Below, piece by piece: positions 52,193 through 61,093 of a stretch of 64,000 nt of DNA. The stretch's first letter is position 1. The number at the start of each line of letters is the position of its first letter. The notes beneath the pieces are model-generated. The model saw nothing but the letters and a program-made list of their open reading frames with translations, made no database searches and was not told the origin of the DNA. The stretch spans positions 169,748 to 233,747 of the forward strand of contig CAYLRN010000003.1 of NCBI GenBank assembly GCA_964386385.1, in the 5' to 3' direction. Made by a program: the position numbers and the translations under genes. Source of the stretch: RUG572 sp964386385. GTDB lineage: Bacteria > Verrucomicrobiota > Kiritimatiellia > RFP12 > UBA1067.

Positions 52193-53707
52193 ATGAAGCC
52201 ATACCAGGAAAAGCTAGTCGCGGCGTGGCAGGACTACGCCGCGGGCAAGATCGACGAGAAGGCGCTCAAGGCGCAGTCCGCCGGGTTCGGCATATACCAG
52301 CAGCGCGACGGAAGGACGATGATGCGCCTCCGCCGCCCGGGCGGCGTCGTGACGACGGACGACCTTCGCCTGATCGGCGTCCTTCTGGACATGTTCAAGG
52401 CGCCGTTCTGCCACCTCACCTCCCGCCTCGACGTCCAGCTGCATGGCGTCGCGGCGGCGGAGGTCCCCGCCGCGCTCGAGGCCTGCGAGGCCAGCGGCTT
52501 CCACTTCCGCGGCGGCGGCGGCGACACGTTCCGCAACGTGCAGGTCAGCGCCAGCTCCGGTCTGCACGAGGACTCGGTGTTCGACGTCATCCCGTACGCG
52601 CGCACCGTCTCGGACGCTTTCCGCTCCTTCGACCTCGCGTACGGTCTTCCGCGCAAGATCAAGATCGGCTTCTTCGACCGCGCCGCCGACCGTCCGCTCG
52701 CCGCCGTGCAGGACCTCGGCTTCATCGCGAAGCTCATGTGCGGCCGCCGCGTCTTCGAGGTCTGGTGCGGCGGCGGCATCGGCTTCAAGCCGCGCGTCGG
52801 GATGAAGCTCTTTGACTTCATCCTCGCGCGCGACTGCTGCCGTCTCGCATTCGCGCTCACGCGGATGTTCAACGAAATCGGATGCCGCACGAACCGCTCG
52901 CACGCCCGCATCCGCTTTCTGCGCGACGACTACGGCGACGACCATTTCCACGCCATGCTGAACGCCTACTACCTTGACGAGCCGGACGCTCCCTTCATCG
53001 ACGAGGAGACGCTCGTCCCTGAGGAGTGGCCCGTTCCGAGGTTCGCGCCGGACCAGCCCCCGGCCGACGGCGGGTTTGGCGCGTGGAAGGCGCTTGCCAC
53101 GACCCCGCTCGCCGGCGGACTCTGCGCCGTCCGCCTTTTCGTGCCGCACGGCAACCTGACGTATCCGCAGATCGTGAAGCTGTGCGACGCGCTTGAGCTG
53201 GAGGGCGTCACGAAGATGCAGCTGCTCGTCCACGGCGATCTCTGCATCCAGAACGTCCCCGAAGACCGGTTGGCGTCCCTCTACAACGTCCTCGTGGGGA
53301 CGCTTGGCGACGTCGACTACACGGCGAAGAGCTTCGTCGGACACCTCTTCACGTGCATCGGCGGCGCCGTCTGCAAGACGGGCGTCAACGACTCCCCCGC
53401 GTTCGGCGACGCCGTCGGAAGGGCGTTCGACAAGGCGCTCCTGCCGCTCGACACGCCGGAGAAGGTGGCGATGGCGAAGGTCGTCCTGAACGACGTCCGG
53501 ATCAGCGGCTGCCCGAACTGCTGCACGAACAACCCGCTCGCCCGCTTCGGGTTCGTCTGCCGCAAGACGGCGGACGGACTCGCCCTTACGCCCATCCTCG
53601 GCGCGGAGGCCGATCCGCCGAAGCTCGGAGAACTTAGGAACGAAGCTGTAATGTGCGACGACGTCCCCGCGTGGATCGCGGCGCGTCTGAACGAAACGAA
53701 GACCTGA
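52193..53707 (+). CDS. Sirohaem [4Fe-4S] nitrite/sulfite reductase
   Basis: The 504-residue protein carries the duplicated ferredoxin-like reductase fold. Haem/substrate-site residues appear in LTSRLDVQLHGV. The iron-sulfur cysteines are in the C-terminal half: TCIGGAVCKTGV (Cys-x5-Cys) and ISGCPNCCTNN (Cys-x3-Cys). It would reduce sulfite to sulfide or nitrite to ammonia with electrons from ferredoxin or a partner. The known distinguishing residues are not decisive, so the substrate is left open. It starts with AGGAGC upstream of ATG 52193. Its neighbours thrH and folD suggest amino-acid/one-carbon metabolism, for which sulfite reduction (cysteine synthesis) fits. Confidence 0.88.
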   Translation: MKPYQEKLVAAWQDYAAGKIDEKALKAQSAGFGIYQQRDGRTMMRLRRPGGVVTTDDLRLIGVLLDMFKAPFCHLTSRLDVQLHGVAAAEVPAALEACEASGFHFRGGGGDTFRNVQVSASSGLHEDSVFDVIPYARTVSDAFRSFDLAYGLPRKIKIGFFDRAADRPLAAVQDLGFIAKLMCGRRVFEVWCGGGIGFKPRVGMKLFDFILARDCCRLAFALTRMFNEIGCRTNRSHARIRFLRDDYGDDHFHAMLNAYYLDEPDAPFIDEETLVPEEWPVPRFAPDQPPADGGFGAWKALATTPLAGGLCAVRLFVPHGNLTYPQIVKLCDALELEGVTKMQLLVHGDLCIQNVPEDRLASLYNVLVGTLGDVDYTAKSFVGHLFTCIGGAVCKTGVNDSPAFGDAVGRAFDKALLPLDTPEKVAMAKVVLNDVRISGCPNCCTNNPLARFGFVCRKTADGLALTPILGAEADPPKLGELRNEAVMCDDVPAWIAARLNETKT

Positions 53708-53730
53708 AAGACACGGAAAGGTGCAATGCC

Positions 53731-54615
53731 ATGGGCGCGGAAATCATAGACGGAAAGAAACTTGCGGCGGACACGCGGGCCGAGATCGCCTCCGGCGTCG
53801 CGGAACTCGTGGAGAAGACAGGCGTCACGCCCGGCCTCGCCGTCGTCCTCGTGGGCGACAACCCCGCCTCCGTCAGCTACGTCACCGCCAAGGAGAAGGC
53901 CTGCCGCGAGGCGGGAATGCTCTCCCGCGAGATCCGCCTCCCGGCGGACGCCGCGGAGGACGAGCTTCTGCGGATCGTCGGAGAGCTGAACGCCGACCCC
54001 GCCATCCACGGCATACTCGTCCAGCTCCCGCTCCCGAAGGGCTTTTCCGAGAAGAAGGTGATCGACGCCATCGCGCCGGAGAAGGACGTCGACGGCTTCA
54101 CCCCCGTCAACGTCGGGCGCATGATGATCGGCGAGGACTGCTTCCTTCCGTGCACTCCGCACGGAATCATCAAACTCATACAGACGACCGGCATGGAACT
54201 GAAGGGCCGCCACGCCGTCGTCGTCGGACGCTCCAACATCGTCGGCAAGCCCGTCGCCGCCCTCCTTTCCCGCAAGGAGACAAACGCCACCGTCACCATG
54301 TGCCACACCGGCACCGCCGACCTCTCCGCGTTCACGAAGACGGCCGACGTCGTCGTCGTCGCGGCCGGGCGGCCGAACACCGTGACCGGCGACATGCTCA
54401 AGCCCGGCGCCGTTGTGATCGACGTCGGCGTGAACCGCGTCCCCGACGCCACGAAGCCGAAGGGATTCCGCCTCGTCGGGGACGCCGACTTCCAGTCGTG
54501 CTCGCAGGTCGCCTCCGCCATAACCCCGGTCCCCGGCGGCGTCGGTCCGATGACGATCACGATGCTCCTCTGGAACACCCTTGAATCCGCCCGCCGCGCC
54601 GCCAACTTCCATTGA
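53731..54615 (+). CDS. folD: Methylene-THF dehydrogenase / methenyl-THF cyclohydrolase
   Basis: FolD interconverts 5,10-methylene-, methenyl- and 10-formyl-THF with NADP(H). The 294-residue protein shows PGLAVVLVGDNPASVSYVTAKEKA with the catalytic Tyr and Lys, HGILVQLPLPKGF, PEKDVDGFTPVNVG, PCTPHGI and the nucleotide-binding VVVGRSNIVGKPVA, then TPVPGGVGPMT. ATG 53731 follows GGAAAGG and gives the family N-terminus. It complements fhs at 39.6 kb. Confidence 0.96.
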   Translation: MGAEIIDGKKLAADTRAEIASGVAELVEKTGVTPGLAVVLVGDNPASVSYVTAKEKACREAGMLSREIRLPADAAEDELLRIVGELNADPAIHGILVQLPLPKGFSEKKVIDAIAPEKDVDGFTPVNVGRMMIGEDCFLPCTPHGIIKLIQTTGMELKGRHAVVVGRSNIVGKPVAALLSRKETNATVTMCHTGTADLSAFTKTADVVVVAAGRPNTVTGDMLKPGAVVIDVGVNRVPDATKPKGFRLVGDADFQSCSQVASAITPVPGGVGPMTITMLLWNTLESARRAANFH

Positions 54616-54623
54616 TTGGCGCA

Positions 54624-54652
54624 TTGCGGACAAACGGCGTTTTTGCTAGACT
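54624..54652 (+). promoter_or_regulatory. Promoter of carB
   Basis: TTGCGG (54624-54629), a 17-base spacer and TAGACT (54647-54652) preceded by TGC form a -35/extended -10 promoter. The predicted start near 54659 gives a leader of about 63 bases ending in GAAAGG (54709-54714) before ATG 54722. No pyrimidine-attenuator hairpin with a T run was recognised in the leader. Confidence 0.65.
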
Positions 54653-54721
54653 ATCTGCCCGATTCCGATTTGCTGCAGCGGCCCTCCGCGTGGGCGGCCG
54701 CATCATCTGAAAGGTCTATAA

Positions 54722-57700
54722 ATGAAGCGTACAGACGTGAAGAAGGTTTTGATCATCGGATCGGGCCCGATTGTCATCGGCCAGGCCTGCGAGTTCGACT
54801 ATTCGGGCACCCAGGCGTGCAAGGCCTTGCGCTCGCTCGGCTATCAGGTCGTGCTCGTCAACTCCAACCCCGCGACCATCATGACCGACCCCGTGATGGC
54901 GGACGCGACGTACATCGAGCCGCTGAACATGGAGCGCCTCGAGCAGATCATCGAAAAGGAGCGCCCGGACGCCATCCTGCCGAACCTCGGCGGCCAGACG
55001 GGTCTCAACCTCTCAACCGAGCTTGCGGAGAAGGGCGTTCTGGAAAAGTACGGTGTCCAGGTGATCGGCGTCAACCTGGATGCCATCAAGCGCGGAGAGG
55101 ACCGCGAGGTCTTCAAGGAGACGATGACGAAGCTCGGCATCGACGTGCCGAAGAGCGGCATCGTCCACAGCGTCGAGGCTGCGGTCGAGCTCGTCGAGAA
55201 GGAGATCGGCTATCCCGTGGTCGTGCGTCCCGCCTACACGATGGGCGGCGCCGGCGGCGGCTTCTGCTACAACGTCGAGGAACTGCGCACGATCTGCGCG
55301 CGCGGACTTGAGGCGTCGCTCACGCACCAGTGCCTGATTGAACAGTCGATCCTCGACTGGGAGGAGCTTGAGGTCGAGGTCGTCCGCGACGCGAAGAACC
55401 AGATGATCGCCGTCTGTTTCATCGAGAACATAGACGCGGTGGGCGTCCACACGGGCGACAGCTTCTGCGCCGCCCCGTTCCTGACGATCGACAAGGCGCT
55501 TGAGAAGCGACTGCAGGACATGGCGTTCCGAATCGTAGAGTCGATCGGCGTCATCGGCGGCACGAACGTGCAGTTCGCGCACAACCCGAAGACGGGACAG
55601 GTCGTCATCATCGAGATCAACCCGCGCACGAGCCGGTCGTCCGCCCTCGCCTCGAAGGCGACGGGCTTCCCGATCGCGCTCGTCTCCGCGAAGCTCGCCG
55701 CCGGCATGACGATGGACGAGATTCCCTACTGGCGCGACGGGACGCTCGAGAAGTACACGCCGAGCGGCGACTACGTGGTGCTCAAGTTCGCGCGCTGGGC
55801 GTTCGAGAAGTTCCGCGCGGTGGAAGACCACCTTGGCACGCAGATGAAGGCCGTAGGCGAGGTGATGTCCATCGGCAAGAACTACAAGGAGGCCCTGCAG
55901 AAGGCCATCCGCGCCCTGGAGCGCGGACGCGCCGGACTCGGGTTCGCGAAGGACTTCCACGAGAGGTCCCTTGACGAACTTCTCAAGGCTCTCTCCATCC
56001 CCAATTCCGAGCGCCACTTCCAGATGTACGAGGCCCTGCGCAAGGGCGCCACGAACGAGCAGATCTTCAAGCTGACCGGCGTGAAGGCGTACTTCGTTGA
56101 CCAGATGCGCGAGCTCGTCCAGGAGGAGGAGCGCCTTCTCGCCTACAAGGGCACGATGCCGCCGGACGACATGCTCGTCCAGGCGAAGAGGGACGGCTTC
56201 AGCGACAAGTATCTCGCCCAGATCCTCAAGGTCTCCGAAAAGTCCATACGCGAGAGGCGCGTGAAGCTCGGCTGCGTCGAGACCTGGCACGCCGTGCCCG
56301 TCTCCGGCGTCGAGAACCAGGCCTACTACTACTCGTCCTACAACGGCGCCAGGAATGAAGTGCCGATCTCGGATAATCCGAAGAAGGTCCTCATCCTCGG
56401 CGGCGGTCCGAACCGCATCGGACAGGGCATCGAGTTCGACTACTGTTGCACCCACGCGGCAATGGCCATGCGCGAGGCCGGATACGAGACGATCATGGTC
56501 AACTGCAACCCTGAGACCGTCTCCACCGACTACGACACGTCCGACAGGCTCTACTTCGAGCCGGTCACGCTTGAGGACGTCCTGCAGATCTACCAGGCCG
56601 AGAAGCCAGAGGGCGTCATCGTCCAGTTCGGCGGACAGACCCCGCTCAACATCGCTCGCCAGCTCGCCGACGCCGGCTGCAACGTCCTTGGCACGAGCGT
56701 CGATTCGATTGACGCCGCCGAAGACCGCGACCGCTTCCACTCGATCATGAACCGTCTCGGCATCCCCATGCCGGAATCCGAAATGGCCTCCGACATCGAC
56801 GGCGCCGTCAAGGTGGCGAACGATCTGGGGTATCCGCTCATCATCCGCCCCAGCTTCGTCCTCGGCGGACGCGGCATGGAGGTCATCTACGACGAGGTCA
56901 TGCTGCGCGAGTACGTCGCCAAGGCCGTCGGCGTCACGCCCGACCGCCCGCTCTACCTCGACCGCTTCCTCCACCACGCGCTTGAGTGCGAGGCAGACGC
57001 TTTGGCCGACGGAAAGGACGTCTTCATCCCCGCGATCATGCAGCACGTCGAACTCGCCGGCGTCCACTCCGGCGATTCCGCCTGCGTCCTTCCGCCCGTC
57101 TCCATCAGCGAGGCGAACCGCGCCACGATCCTTGACTACACGCGCCGCATCGCCGAGGAGCTGAAGGTCGTCGGCCTCATGAACATGCAGTTCGCGATCG
57201 AGGACGACAAGGTCTACGTGATCGAGGCCAACCCCCGCGCGTCGCGCACCGTCCCGCTCGTCTCCAAGGTCGCCGGCACGCAGATGGCCCGCATCGCCAC
57301 ACAGCTCATGCTGGGCGCCACCGTGCCGAGCCTCGGCCTCGACAGGAAGAAGGTCATACCCTACTTCGGCGTCAAGGAGGCCGTTCTGCCGTTCGAGAAG
57401 TTTCCGGAAGTCGATCCCGTCCTCGGCCCCGAAATGCGTTCCACCGGCGAGGTGCTGGGGCTTGCCGACACCTTCGGTCTCGCCTACTACAAGTCGCAGG
57501 AGGCCGCTGGCGTCCCGCTGCCGACGAAGCCCGGCAAGATGCTCGTCTCCCTCAGCGAGAAGACGGAGGACGCCGCGCAGGCCGCGAAGAACTTCACGCA
57601 GCTCGGATTCGAGATCGTCGGAACGGAGGGCACCGTCAAGTACCTCTGGGAGAAGGGCGTGGAGGCCACGATGGTCGCGAAGATCGGACAGGGCCGCCCG

Positions 57701-57940
57701 GACGTCCTCGACCTCATCAAGAACCGCCAGGTCTGCCTAATCCTCAACACGCCGTCTGGCCGCCGCGACGCGCGCGCCGACGACAACTCCATCCGCCGCG
57801 CCGCGATCAAGTACCGCGTGCCGTACCTGACGACGACCGCCGCCGCGCTCGCCGCGTCGGAGGGCATCAAGGCCGCCCGCGAGGGCAACGGCGAGGTGCG
57901 TTCGCTCCAGAACTACCACGCCTCGATTGCGATGGCGTAG
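54722..57940 (+). CDS. carB: Carbamoyl-phosphate synthase large subunit
   Basis: CarB makes carbamoyl phosphate from bicarbonate, ammonia and two ATP for arginine and pyrimidine synthesis. The 1072-residue protein has the duplicated ATP-grasp structure: VLIIGSGPIVIGQACEFDYSG and VLILGGGPNRIGQGIEFDYC open the two halves. RPAYTMGGAGGGF and RPSFVLGGRGME are the matching ATP loops, and EINPRTSRSSALASKATG and EANPRASRTVPLVSKVAG the metal sites. The C-terminal allosteric MGS-like domain follows. The length is normal. The small glutaminase subunit gene carA is not in the window. Confidence 0.97.
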   Translation: MKRTDVKKVLIIGSGPIVIGQACEFDYSGTQACKALRSLGYQVVLVNSNPATIMTDPVMADATYIEPLNMERLEQIIEKERPDAILPNLGGQTGLNLSTELAEKGVLEKYGVQVIGVNLDAIKRGEDREVFKETMTKLGIDVPKSGIVHSVEAAVELVEKEIGYPVVVRPAYTMGGAGGGFCYNVEELRTICARGLEASLTHQCLIEQSILDWEELEVEVVRDAKNQMIAVCFIENIDAVGVHTGDSFCAAPFLTIDKALEKRLQDMAFRIVESIGVIGGTNVQFAHNPKTGQVVIIEINPRTSRSSALASKATGFPIALVSAKLAAGMTMDEIPYWRDGTLEKYTPSGDYVVLKFARWAFEKFRAVEDHLGTQMKAVGEVMSIGKNYKEALQKAIRALERGRAGLGFAKDFHERSLDELLKALSIPNSERHFQMYEALRKGATNEQIFKLTGVKAYFVDQMRELVQEEERLLAYKGTMPPDDMLVQAKRDGFSDKYLAQILKVSEKSIRERRVKLGCVETWHAVPVSGVENQAYYYSSYNGARNEVPISDNPKKVLILGGGPNRIGQGIEFDYCCTHAAMAMREAGYETIMVNCNPETVSTDYDTSDRLYFEPVTLEDVLQIYQAEKPEGVIVQFGGQTPLNIARQLADAGCNVLGTSVDSIDAAEDRDRFHSIMNRLGIPMPESEMASDIDGAVKVANDLGYPLIIRPSFVLGGRGMEVIYDEVMLREYVAKAVGVTPDRPLYLDRFLHHALECEADALADGKDVFIPAIMQHVELAGVHSGDSACVLPPVSISEANRATILDYTRRIAEELKVVGLMNMQFAIEDDKVYVIEANPRASRTVPLVSKVAGTQMARIATQLMLGATVPSLGLDRKKVIPYFGVKEAVLPFEKFPEVDPVLGPEMRSTGEVLGLADTFGLAYYKSQEAAGVPLPTKPGKMLVSLSEKTEDAAQAAKNFTQLGFEIVGTEGTVKYLWEKGVEATMVAKIGQGRPDVLDLIKNRQVCLILNTPSGRRDARADDNSIRRAAIKYRVPYLTTTAAALAASEGIKAAREGNGEVRSLQNYHASIAMA

Positions 57941-57970
57941 TCCCGGCAAATAGGTAGTCCCGGCAAATAG
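57937..57970. repeat. 17-bp perfect tandem duplication at the carB stop
   Basis: GTAGTCCCGGCAAATAG occurs twice without mismatch, at 57937-57953 and 57954-57970. The first copy contains the carB TAG. The second extends the short gap to the xylanase gene, whose ribosome site AAAGAAGG starts directly after it. This looks like a recent slippage duplication. Confidence 0.85.
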
Positions 57971-57986
57971 AAAGAAGGTGTGCGCA

Positions 57987-59576
57987 ATGAAGAAGATCCT
58001 GCTTGTCCCGTTTGCCTGCCTCGCAGCCGCCCTGTCCGCCGAATGGCGCGCGGACATGGGCGCCATGTCCCCGGAGTACTGGAAAATCTGGACTCCGGAG
58101 GTCAAGGTCAGCCTCGAGGCCGACATCGACAAGTATCGCAAGGCTGACTTTTCAGAGGCGGTCGACGCCCCCGCCGGCGCCGACGTCTCGGTGGAGCAGG
58201 TCTCGCATGCGTTCTTCTTCGGCGCGCATATCTTCAACTACAACCAGCTCGGCAAGACCGAATGGAACAACCGCTACAAGGATCTCTACGGAACGCTCTT
58301 CAACTCGGCAACCGTCGCGTTCTACTGGAAGACGCTTGAACCCCATCAGGGACAGGTCCGCTTCCAGGAGGACTACCGCGACACGGAGGGCTTCTGGAAC
58401 GCCTGCCCCCAGCCGAAGGACCAGCCGCACTGGCGCCGCCCGGCGACCGACCCCGTGGTGAACTTTCTGCGTTCACGCGGACTGCGCATCCACGGGCATC
58501 CGCTCTGCTGGGGCAACAACGCCTGGCAGACGCCGTCATGGATCTGGGACGAGTTCTGCCCGCAGTCCGAGAAGGACGCCCTTGAGGCGGCGAGCGGCGT
58601 GAAAATGCCCGCCCACGACTGGCGCCAGCCGATGGGCGTGAAGGAGTTCGGTCGCGACGAGGGCTGGAAGCCGGGCGTGAAGGGCTGGGCGGAGTCTTGG
58701 CGCGATGTGTTCGCCAAACTCTCCGAGGAGGAGGTCGCGAAGCTCTGCCCCACTTACTTCGCCAAGTTAAACGAGTTCACGTTCGGCCGCGTGAAGCTTA
58801 TCGCGCAGAAGTACGGGACGCGCGTCCAGAGCTGGGACGTCTGCAACGAGTCCGCCGAAGACTTTCACGGAAAGTCCATCACCGGCAAGCCGTTCCAGCG
58901 CAGCCCGCGCTACGGCGTCACGGCCTCCGACCTCTGCTACAACGCCTTCAAGACGGCGCAGGAGAACCTTCCGAAGTCAGCCTGGCTCAACATCAACGAA
59001 TACGCGATGGGCGAGAACTACTTCAACCAGATCAAGGACTTGGAGAAGAACGGCGTCCGCGTGGACGTGGTGGGGTCGCAGATGCATCTGTTCAACCCGG
59101 CGGAGTCCGTCAACATCGCCGCCGGCAGGGGACCCGCACATCTGCGGCCGGAGAACATAGCCGCCCGCTTCGCGCTTCTCTCCAAGGCCGGCAAGCCCAT
59201 CCACCTCTCGGAAATCACCATCACCGCGCCGGACAATTCGCCGCGCGGACAGATGGTGCAGGCCATCATCATGCGCAACCTCTACCGCGCCTGGTTCGCC
59301 GTGGAGAAGATGAACGGCATCACGTGGTGGAACGTGGTGGACGACTGCGGCGCTCCCGGCGAGCCGTCGATCAGCGGCCTTTTCACGCGGGACATGCGTC
59401 CGAAGACCGCCTACTACGCAATGGACGACCTCGTCAACCGCGAGTGGAAGACATGCGCGACCGTCAAGGCCGACGCGAACGGCAGGGTCTCCTTCCGCGG
59501 CTTCAAGGGCCGCTACCGCCTGACGTGGAGGGATGCCGCCGGCAAGTCCGTCGTCCGCCTCGTCACGGTCAAGTGA
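57987..59576 (+). CDS. Secreted GH10 endo-beta-1,4-xylanase
   Basis: GH10 enzymes cleave xylan backbones. The 529-residue protein has a signal peptide (to about residue 18), an N-terminal beta stretch and the GH10 barrel: HAFFFGAHIFNYNQL, YWKTLEPHQGQVRF and LRIHGHPLCWGNN. The acid/base is Glu288 in SWDVCNESAEDF and the nucleophile is Glu409 in IHLSEITI, followed by GITWWNVVDDC. Two insertions make the barrel longer than usual. A short C-terminal beta segment (VKADANGRVSFRGFKGRYRLTW) resembles a carboxypeptidase-regulatory type module. It may be read through from carB. Confidence 0.92.
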   Translation: MKKILLVPFACLAAALSAEWRADMGAMSPEYWKIWTPEVKVSLEADIDKYRKADFSEAVDAPAGADVSVEQVSHAFFFGAHIFNYNQLGKTEWNNRYKDLYGTLFNSATVAFYWKTLEPHQGQVRFQEDYRDTEGFWNACPQPKDQPHWRRPATDPVVNFLRSRGLRIHGHPLCWGNNAWQTPSWIWDEFCPQSEKDALEAASGVKMPAHDWRQPMGVKEFGRDEGWKPGVKGWAESWRDVFAKLSEEEVAKLCPTYFAKLNEFTFGRVKLIAQKYGTRVQSWDVCNESAEDFHGKSITGKPFQRSPRYGVTASDLCYNAFKTAQENLPKSAWLNINEYAMGENYFNQIKDLEKNGVRVDVVGSQMHLFNPAESVNIAAGRGPAHLRPENIAARFALLSKAGKPIHLSEITITAPDNSPRGQMVQAIIMRNLYRAWFAVEKMNGITWWNVVDDCGAPGEPSISGLFTRDMRPKTAYYAMDDLVNREWKTCATVKADANGRVSFRGFKGRYRLTWRDAAGKSVVRLVTVK

Positions 59577-59614
59577 CCGGGGCCGTTGGCGGCAAATTTC
59601 GCGCTATCGTCTTT

Positions 59615-59625
59615 TGTGGTATAAT
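59615..59625 (+). promoter_or_regulatory. Extended -10 promoter of dnaX, predicted leaderless
   Basis: TGTGGTATAAT (TATAAT 59620-59625) ends eight bases before the first dnaX ATG (59634). The predicted start near 59632 leaves about two untranslated bases, or five if the second ATG (59637) is used. The sequence between has no ribosome site. Confidence 0.7.
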
Positions 59626-59633
59626 GGCCGGCG

Positions 59634-61049
59634 ATGATGGAAGAGAAACAATCCGCCCACGTGGCGCTGCCGCTTAAATACCGTCCGATGACGTTCGACG
59701 ACGTCGTCGGGCAGGACCATGTCACGCGAACCCTTCGGAACGCGCTGAAGATGGGGCGCATCGCGAACGCATACCTTTTCGTCGGCCCGCGCGGAATCGG
59801 CAAGACGACGCTTTCACGCATCTTCGCCAAGGCTCTGAACTGTCCGTCCCCGAACGGCGTCGAGCCGTGCGGCAAATGCGAGACGTGCCGCCAGATCGCG
59901 GAAGGGCGCTCGCTCGACGTTCTGGAGTTCGACGCCGCGTCGCACCGCAGGGTGGAGGATGTCGAGCCCATAATGACGTCCGTCCAGTTCCGCCCCGCGT
60001 CGTCGAAGTACAAGATCTTCATCGTCGACGAATGCCACATGCTCACCGACACGGCCTGGAACGCGCTGTTGAAGACGCTTGAGGAGCCGCCGCCGTACGT
60101 CAAGTTCATCTTCGCCACCACGGAAGGCGACAAGGTCCTCGCCACGATCGTCTCGCGCTGCCAGCGCTTCGACCTTCGCCGTATCCAGACGCACCAGATC
60201 GCCGACCGCCTCCGGTCAATCTGCGAACGAGAGGATATACGCGCCGCCGAGGACGCGCTTCTCGCAATCGCCCGCGGCGCGGAGGGCGGAATGCGAGACG
60301 CCCTTTCCTCCCTCGACCAGCTCATCGCGTTCAAAGGTTCGGAAATTTCCGAAGAGGATGCGTTGAGCGTCTTCGGTCTCGTCTCGCGTCAGGCTCTGGA
60401 GACGCTTGCGGGCGCAATACTCAAGGGCGACGCGGCAACGATCCTCTCGTCCATCGAGGCGTTCGACTCCGCCGGCAAGAACATGCGCCGCCTCGCGGCG
60501 GAGCTCATGCACCATTTCAGGAACCTTGTCGTGTACCAGACGCTTGGAGCGTCCGCCGCCGGCCTTGAGGCAACGCCGGAGCAGACGAAGACGCTTGCAG
60601 AGCAGGCGAAGCTCTGTGACATGCAGCGCCTTTTCCGGGTGGCCGACATCCTCTCCGAGATGGAGGACAAGATGCGCAGCGTCCTGAGCGTCCGCACGTT
60701 CATGGAAATGACACTCCTCCGCGCCTCCCGTGTCGCGACTGTCGCCACGATAGAGGAACTTCTTCGCGCCGTGCGCACTCTGCGCGGCCCCATCGCTCCG
60801 CTCGCCGCAGCGCCGGTCGCGTCCGCCGCGCCACAGGCCTCCGCCTCCGCGGCGTCTGCTACGACGGGGCAGGCGTCCGGCGCGCAGCGACCGGCCTCGA
60901 CAGGACAGCCCCAGGCGGTTGCGGCGTCGAAGCCCGAACCGCGGCGGCGCGAACTCTCGAAGGAGGAGATTCAGCACGTGATGGACGACCCCAGGCTCAA
61001 TCAGGTGATGGGCGTCTTCCCCGGCTCGAAGGTGATGGAAGTGAAGTGA
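59634..61049 (+). CDS. dnaX: DNA polymerase III subunit gamma/tau
   Basis: DnaX is the ATPase of the sliding-clamp loader. The 471-residue protein has KYRPMTFDDVVGQDHV, Walker A FVGPRGIGKTTLSR, the four-Cys zinc module (ALNCPSPNGVEPCGKCETC), Walker B IFIVDECHMLT, the NALLKTLEEPPPYVKFIFATTE stretch and sensor/Arg-finger SRCQRFDLRRI. Domain III runs to about residue 365, then an Ala/Gln-rich linker and a short Lys/Glu tail. It is nearer gamma than full tau length, and no A-rich frameshift site was seen, so one product is likely. Confidence 0.95.
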   Translation: MMEEKQSAHVALPLKYRPMTFDDVVGQDHVTRTLRNALKMGRIANAYLFVGPRGIGKTTLSRIFAKALNCPSPNGVEPCGKCETCRQIAEGRSLDVLEFDAASHRRVEDVEPIMTSVQFRPASSKYKIFIVDECHMLTDTAWNALLKTLEEPPPYVKFIFATTEGDKVLATIVSRCQRFDLRRIQTHQIADRLRSICEREDIRAAEDALLAIARGAEGGMRDALSSLDQLIAFKGSEISEEDALSVFGLVSRQALETLAGAILKGDAATILSSIEAFDSAGKNMRRLAAELMHHFRNLVVYQTLGASAAGLEATPEQTKTLAEQAKLCDMQRLFRVADILSEMEDKMRSVLSVRTFMEMTLLRASRVATVATIEELLRAVRTLRGPIAPLAAAPVASAAPQASASAASATTGQASGAQRPASTGQPQAVAASKPEPRRRELSKEEIQHVMDDPRLNQVMGVFPGSKVMEVK

Positions 61050-61093
61050 CGCGGCCGCCGCATCTGCGGGGCGAAAAGGAGAGGAGAGCGGAC

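Noticed and set aside
54653..54721. Pyrimidine-responsive attenuator in the carB leader
   Set aside because: GC-rich segments can pair locally, but no terminator-like hairpin with a U run or PyrR site is visible.
59634..61049. Programmed frameshift in dnaX producing gamma and tau
   Set aside because: No A-AAA-AAG-type slippery heptamer with a downstream stem was found, and the protein already ends near gamma length.
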